17,139 nt of DNA from Merdiplasma sp905207905 (GCA_902475025.1 CABRXX010000060.1:1-17139), one strand, 5' to 3'; positions 1 through 7,216 are shown, counted from the stretch's first letter. Notes: generated by a model from the letters alone, not told the origin. Numbers and translations: made by a program.

Positions 1-1
1 G

Positions 2-190
2 GATCTTCGGGCAGGTGCTGCTTTGGTTATTGCAGGACTGGCCGCAGAGGGGATCACCATTATTGACGATATCATTTATATTCAGAGAGGCTATGAAAAC
101 TTTGATGAGAAGCTTCGCAGCCTGGGCGCAGAGATTGAAAAGATTGACAGTGAAAAAGAGGCCAGAAAATTTCAGTTAAGGATCGGCTGA
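2..190 (+). CDS. murA: UDP-N-acetylglucosamine 1-carboxyvinyltransferase, C-terminal end (partial)
   Basis: This is the last 62 codons of a gene that starts outside the window. The product adds enolpyruvate from PEP to UDP-GlcNAc, the first committed step of peptidoglycan synthesis, in the cytoplasm. The tail begins DLRAGAALVIAGLAAEG and continues with IQRGYENFDEKL, which match the conserved C-terminal blocks of MurA. The Arg in QRGYE corresponds to the conserved substrate-contacting Arg near the C-terminus (Arg397 in E. coli numbering, from knowledge of the family). The stop is TGA at 188-190. EPSP synthase (AroA) shares the fold, but the RGYE..EKLR..GA block is MurA-like. Whether this is the MurA1 or MurA2 paralogue cannot be decided from the tail. 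Confidence 0.87.
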   Translation, partial: DLRAGAALVIAGLAAEGITIIDDIIYIQRGYENFDEKLRSLGAEIEKIDSEKEARKFQLRIG

Positions 191-194
191 GACA

Positions 195-214
195 GAAGTC
201 TGCCAGCAGACTTC
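195..214 (+). terminator. Short perfect hairpin just after murA
   Basis: GAAGTCTG, loop CCAG, then CAGACTTC form a perfect 8-bp stem starting five bases after the murA stop. No T run follows, so by itself it is more likely an mRNA 3'-end stabiliser or the first half of a tandem terminator with the hairpin at 222-280. Confidence 0.5.
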
Positions 215-221
215 ATTTACA

Positions 222-280
222 AAAAGGCAGACAACAGAGTTAGAAAAGAAGCGGTTTTCTGATTCTGCTGTCTGCCTTTT
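222..280 (+). terminator. Rho-independent terminator of murA
   Basis: AAAAGGCAGACA (222-233) pairs perfectly with TGTCTGCCTTTT (269-280). The pairing extends inward over ACAGAG and TTCTGC with mismatches. The right arm ends in TTTT, giving the usual stem plus U-run. The A-rich left flank means it could also stop transcription arriving from the other side. Confidence 0.75.
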
Positions 281-296
281 GCGTTCCCGGTAAGCG

Positions 297-528
297 GCGG
301 ATACCTATAAGTGTGCAGAGTAGTTTTGCACAGGCTGCGGGGAATTTTGATACAGGCTGCAGGGTGATTCTGAACCCTTGCGGCAGTACTTTTTTTGTGT
401 TATGATAAAAAAATATATAAAGCTAGGTAATGAAATCAAAGACCCCGCAGCAAGCTGACGGGGGATCAAACCATCAGAGCAGCAAGCTGCGAGGTCTTTG
501 AACCTTGCGGCACTCGCCAGGTATCCGC
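297..528. repeat. Inverted-repeat-bounded, internally repetitive non-coding element
   Basis: GCGGATACCT (297-306) is repeated inverted as AGGTATCCGC (519-528), bounding 232 bp. Inside are a 22-bp-spaced direct repeat (ACAGGCTGC at 330 and 352), the direct repeat GCAGCAAGCTG (447-457 and 479-489), and a 14-bp hairpin stem with one mismatch: CAAAGACCCCGCAG (437-450) with CTGCGAGGTCTTTG (487-500). CCTTGCGGCA also occurs twice (376-385 and 503-512). No ribosome site or plausible gene is seen; the 75-codon minus-strand reading frame follows the repeats and is not credited. The nested repeats suggest a miniature mobile or REP-like element. Only one copy is in this window. Confidence 0.5.
378..406 (+). 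promoter_or_regulatory. Candidate sigma-A promoter for degV
   Basis: The -35 TTGCGG (378-383) is weak, but the spacer is exactly 17 bp and the -10 TATGAT (401-406) matches the consensus at five of six positions. An A/T-rich run follows. If used, the transcript starts near 413 and the hairpin at 437-500 lies in the degV 5' untranslated region. The promoter would also be inside the repeat element. Confidence 0.45.
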
Positions 529-578
529 ACAAGTGCGGCTGCTTGGTTCATTGCTCGCGGGAATAAAAGGAGGGGCAA

Positions 579-1448
579 ATGGCAAAAGTAGCGATTGTGA
601 CAGACAGCAACAGCGGGATCACCCAGGCGCAGGCTGGGGAGTATGGCGTACATGTGATTCCCATGCCATTTTATATTGATGGAGAATTGTATTTAGAGGA
701 TATCACCCTGTCTCAGGAGGAATTTTATCACAAGCTGGAACATGATGCGGAAATTTCTACTTCCATGCCGTCTGTGGGAGATGTGATGGATTTTTGGGAC
801 AAGCTGCTGAAGGAGTACGACGAGATCGTGCATATCCCCATGTCCAGCGGACTTTCCGGCTCCTGCGAGACAGCCATGATGCTGGCAGCAGACTATGAGG
901 GCAAAGTCCATGTGGTAAACAATCAGCGGATTTCCGTTACGTTAAGGCAGTCGGTTTTGGATGCCAAGGAGCTGGCAGACCGGGGCTGGGGCGGAGAAGA
1001 GATCAAGAAGTATCTGGAGGAAACCAAGTTTGATTCCACTATTTACATTATGGTAGAGACCTTAAAGTATCTGAAAAAGGGAGGACGGATCACTCCTGCG
1101 GCTGCAGCTCTGGGCACGCTTTTGAAGTTAAAGCCGGTACTGCAGATCCTGGGAGAGAAGCTGGATGCCTTTGCAAAATGCAGGACCATAAAGGCAGCCA
1201 AGGCAACGATGCTGGATGCCATAGCAAAGGATCTGGATGAGAGATTCCAGATGGCTGACCATCCGGAGGATGCCTGGATTGCAGTTGCCTATACCTGCAG
1301 TAAGGAGGAGGCTCTTGCCTGGAAAGAAGAGGTTCAGAAGGTGTATCCCAACCATGAGATCGTTATGAATCCCCTTTCTCTGAGCGTTGCCTGTCACATC
1401 GGCCCGGGGGCCATTGCAGTGACCTGCACAAAGAAAATGTCCGTGTAA
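579..1448 (+). CDS. DegV family fatty-acid-binding protein
   Basis: The 289-residue product has the normal length for the DegV (FakB-like) family. Members bind a fatty acid in the cytoplasm and can present it to fatty acid kinase (FakA) for phosphorylation and entry into phospholipid synthesis; no fakA lies nearby. Visible family marks are the N-terminal VAIVTDSNSGIT (4-15), the STSMPS block (60-65) that forms part of the head-group site, PMSSGLSGS (87-95), Arg202 in the CRTIKA segment, and His273 in CHIGPGAIAV near the C-terminus. The start is fixed by the strong site AAAGGAGGGG a few bases upstream. The gene appears monocistronic, with its own promoter and a strong terminator. Many Lachnospiraceae carry several DegV paralogues, so the bound lipid cannot be predicted. 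Confidence 0.9.
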   Translation: MAKVAIVTDSNSGITQAQAGEYGVHVIPMPFYIDGELYLEDITLSQEEFYHKLEHDAEISTSMPSVGDVMDFWDKLLKEYDEIVHIPMSSGLSGSCETAMMLAADYEGKVHVVNNQRISVTLRQSVLDAKELADRGWGGEEIKKYLEETKFDSTIYIMVETLKYLKKGGRITPAAAALGTLLKLKPVLQILGEKLDAFAKCRTIKAAKATMLDAIAKDLDERFQMADHPEDAWIAVAYTCSKEEALAWKEEVQKVYPNHEIVMNPLSLSVACHIGPGAIAVTCTKKMSV

Positions 1449-1460
1449 GCCAAAAAATAG

Positions 1461-1531
1461 GGCTGCGGCAGTATACAGACCTGGATAGACCAAAAGAGTC
1501 CCCAAGGATTGTATGCTGCCGCAGCCTTTTT
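1461..1531 (+). terminator. Rho-independent terminator of degV
   Basis: GGCTGCGGCAGTATAC (1461-1476) pairs with GTATGCTGCCGCAGCC (1511-1526) over 16 positions with one G-T wobble. TTTTT follows at 1527-1531. The loop is long (34 nt), but the stem is very strong. Confidence 0.85.
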
Positions 1532-1585
1532 GTGCAATTTGACCGCCAAGTTTTTCTGTCAGGATTTTTGACAGCCTGATCGGGA

Positions 1586-1697
1586 ATGGTGCAAAATACG
1601 AATTTCGGTGGATTTTCGGTGTGTTTTTTTCCGAAAAGATGTTATTTTTCGGAGAAAAATCACCCGAAAGGGTACTGCCGGAAGTATTTTGCACCAT
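1586..1697. repeat. Dispersed palindromic element, copy 1
   Basis: The 112-bp unit is bounded by a perfect 14-bp inverted repeat: ATGGTGCAAAATAC (1586-1599) and GTATTTTGCACCAT (1684-1697). A central hairpin is formed by TCCGAAAA (1630-1637) and TTTTCGGA (1646-1653). A second copy with close to 90% identity lies at 15642-15752. This copy is in a convergent gap between degV (+) and the DUF885 gene (-). Minus-strand translation of both copies gives similar peptides, but there is no start site, and the differences follow base pairing rather than codon position. I treat it as non-coding. Confidence 0.75.
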
Positions 1698-1811
1698 CTC
1701 CACAAGAATGCCTGACAGGATCGCACTGAGACGGCCTGGAAAGGATAAACGGAAGAATGTTGGAGACAATAGGTGGAAAGTGTGTAAACTGTTTATAAAA
1801 CAGAGAAAAAA

Positions 1812-1850
1812 TGTGGATAAATTCAGAATAACCAGTTTGTTTGTGGATAA
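1812..1850 (-). promoter_or_regulatory. Pair of perfect DnaA boxes
   Basis: TGTGGATAA occurs at 1812-1820 and 1842-1850, so the minus strand reads TTATCCACA twice. That is the consensus DnaA box of both E. coli and B. subtilis. The two are in the same orientation, 30 bp apart (about three helical turns). A two-mismatch relative, TGTTTATAA, lies at 1790-1798. The surrounding sequence 1780-1860 is A/T-rich. The boxes end 9 bp from the stop codon of the minus-strand gene, so they are not obviously a promoter operator. Confidence 0.6.
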
Positions 1851-1858
1851 GTCTGATT

Positions 1859-3640
1859 TTATGCAGCCTCTGACAGGTATTCCTGATCTGTAAGATACTT
1901 TTTCAGCACCGGAAAGGAGCAGGGGCCGATGGCCAGCACCCGGGCGTGATATTCCTTCAGGGAGAAGCTGCTGCCAAGGTGTTCTTTTAGTTCCTCAGAC
2001 AGATCCTTAAAATTCAGATATCCCACATAGTATTTCAGATAGTTGGCAGGGGCCTCCAGAATGGTGTTGTACATGGCATGGGAGGTCTGCTCTTTTATGC
2101 CGAAGTTGTTTAAGAACTGAGCTACCTGAGCTTTTGTGTAGCCGTGATAATGGATACCGATGTCCAGCAGGGAGGCAATGCCCAGCATCAGAGAGCGGTC
2201 TTTTTGGTACAGGGAGGCCAGGGCTGGGTTCTCCTGCCAGGTGCCATAGGCGTACATTTCCACATAGGTAGCCCATCCTTCCGTGTATCCTCCGAAGTTT
2301 AAAATGCTCCGCAGAGGATCCTGGTTTGCGGATTCAAAGGTAACGGTCTGGTAGAGATGGCCGGGGTAGCCCTCATGAGCCAGGGTGGTGTAAAGCTCCA
2401 GGGGATTGTAGTCGCTAGCCCGGTTGATGTAGATCACATTATTTTCTGTATCGTCGATAGGAGGTGTCAGATAAAAGGCCGGACTTAAATAATCCTCCAG
2501 GGAATCGTGGACATACTTTACCTGGCAGGAGACGTTTAGGGGTGTCGGAAAATCTTTTGCAGTCAATTCCTGCAGTGTGGAAAGAATTTCTTCCGGTGCA
2601 GGAGCGTTTTCCTGGGTGAGGGAAGCTGTGGAGAGGCCGGCGTCTGATCGTAAGAGAGACTGAATATCTTTATACACAGCGCTGATTTCCTGCTGGATTC
2701 GGTCTTCGATCCGGGAGAGAGGAGAGGCATCTCCGGTGGTGCTTCGCACCAGGTATTCGTAGTAGGCCTTTCCTTCCGGCAGATGGCAGAGCCCACCTGG
2801 ATTTTTTCCGGTGCCCAGCAAATTGGCCAGCCCAGCCATAAGTTCCTGATAGGCGGGAATTACATACCCGGAGAGGATTTGCTGGTTCTGTTGTTTGTAG
2901 GAGATTTTTTCATCAGCAGTCAAGTTGGTGAAGGAATCGATCTGTTCTTCAAAGAGTTGTTTTAGATAGTTATCCTCTCCGCTTTTTACAAAGGAATCGC
3001 ACTGCTTTAGAATATTTTTTACACAATCGTCGCTCATGAACAGCCCGGCCCTGGATTTTTCCTGTTCAAAGGCAAGGATGGACTGAAAGTAATCCGGCAG
3101 CTGGGCAAGAAGCGCCAGATAGTCCTCAATGTCCTGTTTTGTGCGGAAGGTGTATTCCGCCAGAAGTACAGGAAGCTGGGCCTGAATGCCCAAGGTGGGG
3201 CTTAAAGGTTCTTGATAAAGATAAAATGGGGCGCCTTCCCGGCTGGTTTTTAAGTAATCCACAAGGATGTCATAGGTAAGTCTGTTTTTGGGAGAGAGTT
3301 CTTCCCTGGAAAAGCGGGAGAGTCTGTTGAGGTAGTTCTCTCCTGCAGCCGCGGAGGCGGTGTGGGTGTTTTGATCCATGGTTCCCAGGGTAATGGGATA
3401 GTTTTTAATCCCGAAAGCGCCGGGATCTGCCAGAGTGTAGTGAAGATTCAGAGTATTGCCGCAGATCTCGGAGCGGAATATCTGCTCTGTAAAAGAAGTG
3501 AAGCGCTCATCCTCTGTGAGCGGCAGATGTAAACAGGTCAGCGCCGGGATCAGAACGAGGAGAAGCAGCAAGGCAGACAAAAGAGCAGCCAGTTTTCCCT
3601 TGCTTTTGCCAAGGAAGAAGGATTTGTCAAGAGATTTCAT
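1859..3640 (-). CDS. DUF885 domain protein, membrane-anchored zinc-metallopeptidase-like
   Basis: The 593-residue product has a basic N-terminus and one hydrophobic segment at about residues 16-36. It is therefore probably exported and either anchored or processed; LTC at 34-36 is a poor lipobox, so a lipoprotein is unlikely. The DUF885 core shows the signature HEGYPGH at 422-428, and GYTEGWATYVE at 451-461 probably supplies the acidic metal ligand. DUF885 proteins are thought to be metallopeptidases; the substrate is unknown. The start is supported by GGAGGG a few bases upstream of ATG on the minus strand. It is a single gene, divergent from metG and convergent with degV. No frame break is seen. 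Length fits the family. Confidence 0.85.
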   Translation of the reverse strand: MKSLDKSFFLGKSKGKLAALLSALLLLLVLIPALTCLHLPLTEDERFTSFTEQIFRSEICGNTLNLHYTLADPGAFGIKNYPITLGTMDQNTHTASAAAGENYLNRLSRFSREELSPKNRLTYDILVDYLKTSREGAPFYLYQEPLSPTLGIQAQLPVLLAEYTFRTKQDIEDYLALLAQLPDYFQSILAFEQEKSRAGLFMSDDCVKNILKQCDSFVKSGEDNYLKQLFEEQIDSFTNLTADEKISYKQQNQQILSGYVIPAYQELMAGLANLLGTGKNPGGLCHLPEGKAYYEYLVRSTTGDASPLSRIEDRIQQEISAVYKDIQSLLRSDAGLSTASLTQENAPAPEEILSTLQELTAKDFPTPLNVSCQVKYVHDSLEDYLSPAFYLTPPIDDTENNVIYINRASDYNPLELYTTLAHEGYPGHLYQTVTFESANQDPLRSILNFGGYTEGWATYVEMYAYGTWQENPALASLYQKDRSLMLGIASLLDIGIHYHGYTKAQVAQFLNNFGIKEQTSHAMYNTILEAPANYLKYYVGYLNFKDLSEELKEHLGSSFSLKEYHARVLAIGPCSFPVLKKYLTDQEYLSEAA

Positions 3641-3811
3641 AATCCCTCCGGGGGAGATGTCTTAGTTCAAGTCTATTCATTCAGGGAGAAAGTAGAACCG
3701 GCCAGGAGCTTTGTCCTGAAAAAATCCGGTGTCTGGCGCAAAATTGAGAAAAAAGGTAAGTAAAAAGAAAGAAACCAAAGGCAAAACCAGGTTAAAATAA
3801 GGGAAACAATC

Positions 3812-3840
3812 TTGACAGAAAATCCCGGTTATGCTAGTCT
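3812..3840 (+). promoter_or_regulatory. Sigma-A promoter for metG
   Basis: The -35 is a perfect TTGACA (3812-3817), the spacer is 17 bp, and the -10 is TAGTCT (3835-3840) preceded by TGC, giving an extended -10. Transcription would start near 3847, leaving about 170 nt of untranslated leader before the metG ATG. Confidence 0.7.
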
Positions 3841-3894
3841 GAAAGATACATGAAAAGAAATCCGGTGAAGAAAAGAGCAGGTCTGAAAGCAGCG

Positions 3895-3958
3895 CTGCAA
3901 AGGATTACCAGCTGCTGAAGCGGTAACACGGGATGATGACCCGTCTTCTTTGATGCAG
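3895..3958 (+). promoter_or_regulatory. Foldable metG leader: closed three-way junction of unknown class
   Basis: CTGCAAAG (3895-3902) can pair with CTTTG-AT-GCAG (3948-3958, two-base bulge) to close a junction holding two hairpins. The first is TTACC-A-GCT (3905-3913) with AGC-GGTAA (3919-3926). The second is ACGGG (3928-3932) with CCCGT (3940-3944) and loop ATGATGA. I looked for T-box (GGTGGNACCGCG) and SAM-I box signatures and found neither. No stem followed by a U-run is seen between the junction and the metG ribosome site, so if it is regulatory it more likely acts on translation or stability. The fold was made by eye. Confidence 0.35.
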
Positions 3959-4016
3959 GCAGCATTGGGGAAGGCGGTTTTCTTTTTAGGACCCAGGACA
4001 GGAGAGGAAAATTAAC

Positions 4017-5996
4017 ATGGACAAGAAAAAATATTATATGACCACAGCCATTGCCTATGCTTCCGGCAAGCCTCATATTGGAAATACCTATGAGATTGTG
4101 CTGGCAGACAGTATTGCCCGGTTTAAGAGGGCTCAGGGATATGATGTGTTTTTTCAGACAGGAACCGATGAGCATGGGCAGAAAGTGGAGCTGAAAGCCA
4201 AGGATGCAGGGGTGACGCCCAAGCAGTTTGTAGACGACGCCGCCAGCGAGATCAAGCGTATCTGGGATCTGATGAATACTTCCTATGACAAATTTATCCG
4301 TACCACAGATGATTATCATGAGAAGCAGGTACAGAAGATCTTTAAAAAGCTGTATGACCAGGGCGACATTTATAAAGGATATTATGAAGGGCTGTACTGC
4401 ACTCCCTGTGAATCCTTTTTTACAGAATCCCAGCTGGTGGATGGAAAGTGTCCGGACTGCGGGCGCCCGGTGGTTCCGGCCAAGGAGGAGGCGTACTTTT
4501 TCCGCATGAGCAAATATGCAGACCGTCTCATTGAGCATATTAATACTCATCCGGAGTTTATTCAGCCGGTTTCCAGGAAAAATGAGATGATGAACAATTT
4601 CCTGCTTCCCGGCCTTCAGGATCTGTGCGTGTCCAGAACCTCCTTTACCTGGGGGATTCCGGTAGATTTTGATCCCAAGCATGTGACTTATGTGTGGCTG
4701 GATGCTCTTACGAATTACATTACCGGTATCGGCTATGACTGCGATGGGGACAGTACTGAGCAGTTTAAAAAGGACTGGCCTGCAGACCTTCATCTGATCG
4801 GCAAGGATATTATCCGTTTTCATACGATTTACTGGCCCATCTTTTTGATGGCTCTGGATCTGCCTTTGCCAAAGCAGATATTCGGTCATCCCTGGCTGCT
4901 TCAGGGAGACGGCAAGATGAGTAAGTCCAAGGGAAATGTACTGTATGCCGATGAGCTTGCAGATTTCTTCGGAGTGGATGCGGTGCGTTACTTTGTGCTT
5001 CATGAGATGCCCTTTGAAAACGACGGAGTGATCAGCTGGGAGCTGATGGTGGAGCGGTTGAATTCCGATCTGGCCAACACTCTGGGCAATCTGGTTAACC
5101 GGACCATTTCCATGAGCAATAAGTATTTCGGCGGCGTGGTAAGATCCACAGGAGTGACAGAGCCGGTGGATGAAGAGCTGAAAACCGTAGTTTTGGAGAC
5201 GCCGAAGAAGGCCGCAGCCAAGATGGATGATCTTCGGGTGGCAGATGCTATCACAGAGATCTTCACTCTGTTTAAACGCTGTAATAAATATATTGACGAG
5301 ACCATGCCCTGGGCTTTGGCCAAGGATGAGACAAAGCAGGATCGGCTGGCAGAGGTGCTCTACAATCTGGTGGAGAGCATCTGCATTGGCGCAGAGCTTC
5401 TGGAATCCTTTATGCCGGAGACCTCCCAGAAGATTTTGGGACAGTTAAACGGTGAAAAGCGAGGCTTTGAACATATGGATCAGTACGGTCAGTATGTATC
5501 TGGAACAAAAGTGACAGAGAAGCCGGAGATTCTTTTTGCAAGACTGGATCTGAAGGAAGTGCTGGAGAAGGTGGAAAAGCTCCATCCTTCTGCTGCGGAG
5601 ACTGCAAAAGCAGAGGAGGAAAGCAAAGAGGCAGCGGATGGAAAGCAGGTGATCGACCTGGAGCCCAAGGAGGAGATCACCTTTGATGATTTTGAAAAAC
5701 TTCAGTTCCAGGTGGGAGAGATCATTGCCTGCGAGGAAGTGAAGAAGTCCAGAAAACTTCTCTGCTCCCAGGTAAAGATCGGAAGCCAGGTAAAACAGAT
5801 TGTATCCGGTATCAAGGGCCACTACAGCGCAGAAGAGATGGTGGGCAAAAAGGTGATGGTTCTTGTGAACTTAAAGCCTGCAAAGCTGGCGGGGATCCTC
5901 TCTGAGGGAATGCTGCTGTGCGCAGAGGATGCAGAGGGAAATCTGGCCCTCCTCACCCCGGAAAAACCCATGCCCTCCGGAGCAGAGATCTGTTAA
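4017..5996 (+). CDS. metG: Methionyl-tRNA synthetase
   Basis: The enzyme charges tRNA-Met, initiator and elongator, with methionine using ATP in the cytoplasm. It is a class I synthetase: the HIGH-type motif is HIGN at residues 20-23 and KMSKS is at 300-304. The connective peptide carries a zinc knuckle with Cys128, Cys131, Cys145 and Cys148, so this is the zinc-containing form. After the alpha-helical anticodon domain comes a charged linker (about 520-550), then a C-terminal tRNA-binding, EMAPII-like domain from about 552 to 659 (FEKLQFQVGEIIACEEV), which mediates dimerisation and tRNA affinity. At 659 residues it matches the Bacillus MetS type. The start has the site CAGGAGAGG (3998-4006). 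It begins the metG-tatD cluster; a promoter and long leader lie upstream. Confidence 0.97.
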   Translation: MDKKKYYMTTAIAYASGKPHIGNTYEIVLADSIARFKRAQGYDVFFQTGTDEHGQKVELKAKDAGVTPKQFVDDAASEIKRIWDLMNTSYDKFIRTTDDYHEKQVQKIFKKLYDQGDIYKGYYEGLYCTPCESFFTESQLVDGKCPDCGRPVVPAKEEAYFFRMSKYADRLIEHINTHPEFIQPVSRKNEMMNNFLLPGLQDLCVSRTSFTWGIPVDFDPKHVTYVWLDALTNYITGIGYDCDGDSTEQFKKDWPADLHLIGKDIIRFHTIYWPIFLMALDLPLPKQIFGHPWLLQGDGKMSKSKGNVLYADELADFFGVDAVRYFVLHEMPFENDGVISWELMVERLNSDLANTLGNLVNRTISMSNKYFGGVVRSTGVTEPVDEELKTVVLETPKKAAAKMDDLRVADAITEIFTLFKRCNKYIDETMPWALAKDETKQDRLAEVLYNLVESICIGAELLESFMPETSQKILGQLNGEKRGFEHMDQYGQYVSGTKVTEKPEILFARLDLKEVLEKVEKLHPSAAETAKAEEESKEAADGKQVIDLEPKEEITFDDFEKLQFQVGEIIACEEVKKSRKLLCSQVKIGSQVKQIVSGIKGHYSAEEMVGKKVMVLVNLKPAKLAGILSEGMLLCAEDAEGNLALLTPEKPMPSGAEIC

Positions 5997-6053
5997 GGAA
6001 CAGGCCATCGGAAACCATGAAGGAAATGCAATCAGAGAAGAGAGGTTTCAAGG

Positions 6054-6818
6054 ATGATATTTGATACGCATGCCCACTACGATGATAAGGCGTTTGAGGA
6101 AGATCGGGAAGAACTTCTTGGCTCTCTGCGGGAGCAGGGAATTGAGTATGTGGTGAATGTGGGAGCCAGCCTGCGGGGAGTAAGAGAGAGTGTGGCTCTC
6201 TCCTCCCGCTATGGCAGTGTGTACGCTGCTGTGGGAATCCACCCCGATGAGATCGGCTGTCTGAATGACGAGGTGCTGGAAGAACTGCGGGAGCTGTGTC
6301 TGCTGGGTAAGACAGTGGCGGTGGGTGAGATCGGACTGGACTACCACTGGAACCGGGAATCCAGGCAGGTGCAGCGGGAAGGATTTATCCGACAGCTTCA
6401 TCTGGCCAGAGAGGTAGATCTTCCCGTGAATGTCCACAGCCGGGATGCTGCCCAGGAGACTCTGGAGATTATCCGGTCAGAACATGCCGGCAGTACCGGC
6501 GGAGTGATCCACTGTTTTTCCGGTTCTCTGGAAATCGCCAGGGAATACGTCCGCATGGGCTATTATCTGGGTATCGGAGGGGTAGTTACCTTTAAGAATG
6601 CCAGAGTGTTAAAGGAAGTAGTAAAGGATATTCCCCTGGAATATCTGGTGACGGAGACAGATTGTCCTTATCTTGCCCCGGAACCTCACAGAGGTCAGCG
6701 CAACAGCTCTCTCTACCTTCCCCAGGTGGTGAAGGAGATCGCTGCCATCAAAGGACTGACAGAGGATCGGGTAGAAGATGTGATGTTTGAAAATGCAAAA
6801 AACCTGTACCGTCTTTAA
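6054..6818 (+). CDS. tatD: TatD family metal-dependent DNase
   Basis: The 254-residue product is a TatD-type metal-dependent nuclease (amidohydrolase-like TIM barrel), a cytoplasmic enzyme family linked to DNA processing and repair. All expected metal ligands are visible: His6 and His8 in FDTHAHYD, Glu92 in VGEIGLDYHW, His128 in VNVHSRDA, His153 in VIHCFSG, and Asp203 in TETDCPYL. Length is normal. The gene starts 57 bp after metG with a weak GAGAGG ribosome site. The order metG-tatD-rsmA corresponds to B. subtilis metS-yabD-...-ksgA, except that yabE and rnmV are absent here. Confidence 0.94.
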   Translation: MIFDTHAHYDDKAFEEDREELLGSLREQGIEYVVNVGASLRGVRESVALSSRYGSVYAAVGIHPDEIGCLNDEVLEELRELCLLGKTVAVGEIGLDYHWNRESRQVQREGFIRQLHLAREVDLPVNVHSRDAAQETLEIIRSEHAGSTGGVIHCFSGSLEIAREYVRMGYYLGIGGVVTFKNARVLKEVVKDIPLEYLVTETDCPYLAPEPHRGQRNSSLYLPQVVKEIAAIKGLTEDRVEDVMFENAKNLYRL

Positions 6819-6870
6819 GGAATAGAGAGATGCCGCAAAAGAAGAGTTCAAAGTTCCCGCTGTCCCGGCT

Positions 6871-6888
6871 GGCCGGAGTTTTCCGGCC
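6871..6888 (+). terminator. GC-rich hairpin downstream of tatD
   Basis: GGCCGGA (6871-6877), loop GTTT, then TCCGGCC (6882-6888) form a perfect 7-bp stem, about 50 bp after the tatD stop. There is no immediate T run; a T-rich tract begins only at about 6950. It may mark the end of the metG-tatD transcript or stabilise it. Confidence 0.35.
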
Positions 6889-6960
6889 GGATCCGGCTGG
6901 AGGGATGTCCCATCAGACATTTATTGGATGGGGGAAGCCCTGGAACGCTTTTTCTTTTGC

Positions 6961-7016
6961 TGTCTCTCTTTTTTCATTTTTTCAACAGCTTTCTGTCAAG
7001 GAGTAAAAGAGAGACA
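6961..7016. repeat. 12-bp inverted repeat
   Basis: TGTCTCTCTTTT (6961-6972) and AAAAGAGAGACA (7005-7016) are perfect inverted copies 32 bp apart. The right arm runs into the first 34-bp tandem unit. It could form a hairpin or simply reflect a purine-rich repeat facing a pyrimidine-rich tract. Confidence 0.45.
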
Positions 7017-7216
7017 AAAGTAGCAGAGACCCCGGACGGAGGGAGAGAGAAGGCCGTCAGGGACTCCTGGCAGAAGGAGAGAGAAAGCCGCCAGAGATCC
7101 CGGGCGGAGGGAGAGAGAAAGCCGCCAGGGACTCCAGGCAGAAGGAGAGACAAAGCCGTCAAGAACCCCGGGCGGAGGGAGAGAGAAAGCCGCCAGGGAC
7201 TCCAGGCAGAAGGAAA
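7013..7216. repeat. Tandem array: six 34-bp units in alternating A/B types
   Basis: Units start at 7013, 7047, 7081, 7115, 7149 and 7183, each exactly 34 bp. Units 1, 3 and 5 share a centre ending CCCGG-CGGAGGGAGA. Units 2, 4 and 6 share a centre of the form AGGGACTCC-GGCAGAAGG. The higher-order period is therefore 68 bp, repeated three times. Units 4 and 6 differ at one base. Because 34 is not a multiple of three, the reading frame shifts with every unit. A 147-codon frame crossing it on the plus strand has no ribosome site and runs into rsmA, so I do not call a gene. The units lack unique spacers, so this is not a CRISPR array. Confidence 0.9.

Noticed and set aside
305..532. 75-codon minus-strand frame upstream of degV
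   Set aside because: It follows the repeat nest, has no ribosome site, and the peptide shows no domain; it is better explained as repeat sequence.
1621..1893. Peptides encoded by the palindromic element (plus frame 1621-1893 and the similar minus-strand peptides of both copies)
   Set aside because: No start or ribosome site is shared, and base changes between copies follow pairing rather than codon position.
3841..4016. T-box or SAM-I riboswitch in the metG leader
   Set aside because: The diagnostic T-box antiterminator sequence and the SAM-I core were sought and not found.
3834..5003. 389-codon minus-strand frame opposite metG
   Set aside because: It is antisense to a clear synthetase gene, has no recognisable domain, and covers the metG promoter and leader. 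It is an expected shadow of codon bias.
7013..7216. CRISPR array
   Set aside because: Units are contiguous with no variable spacers, and no cas genes are present.
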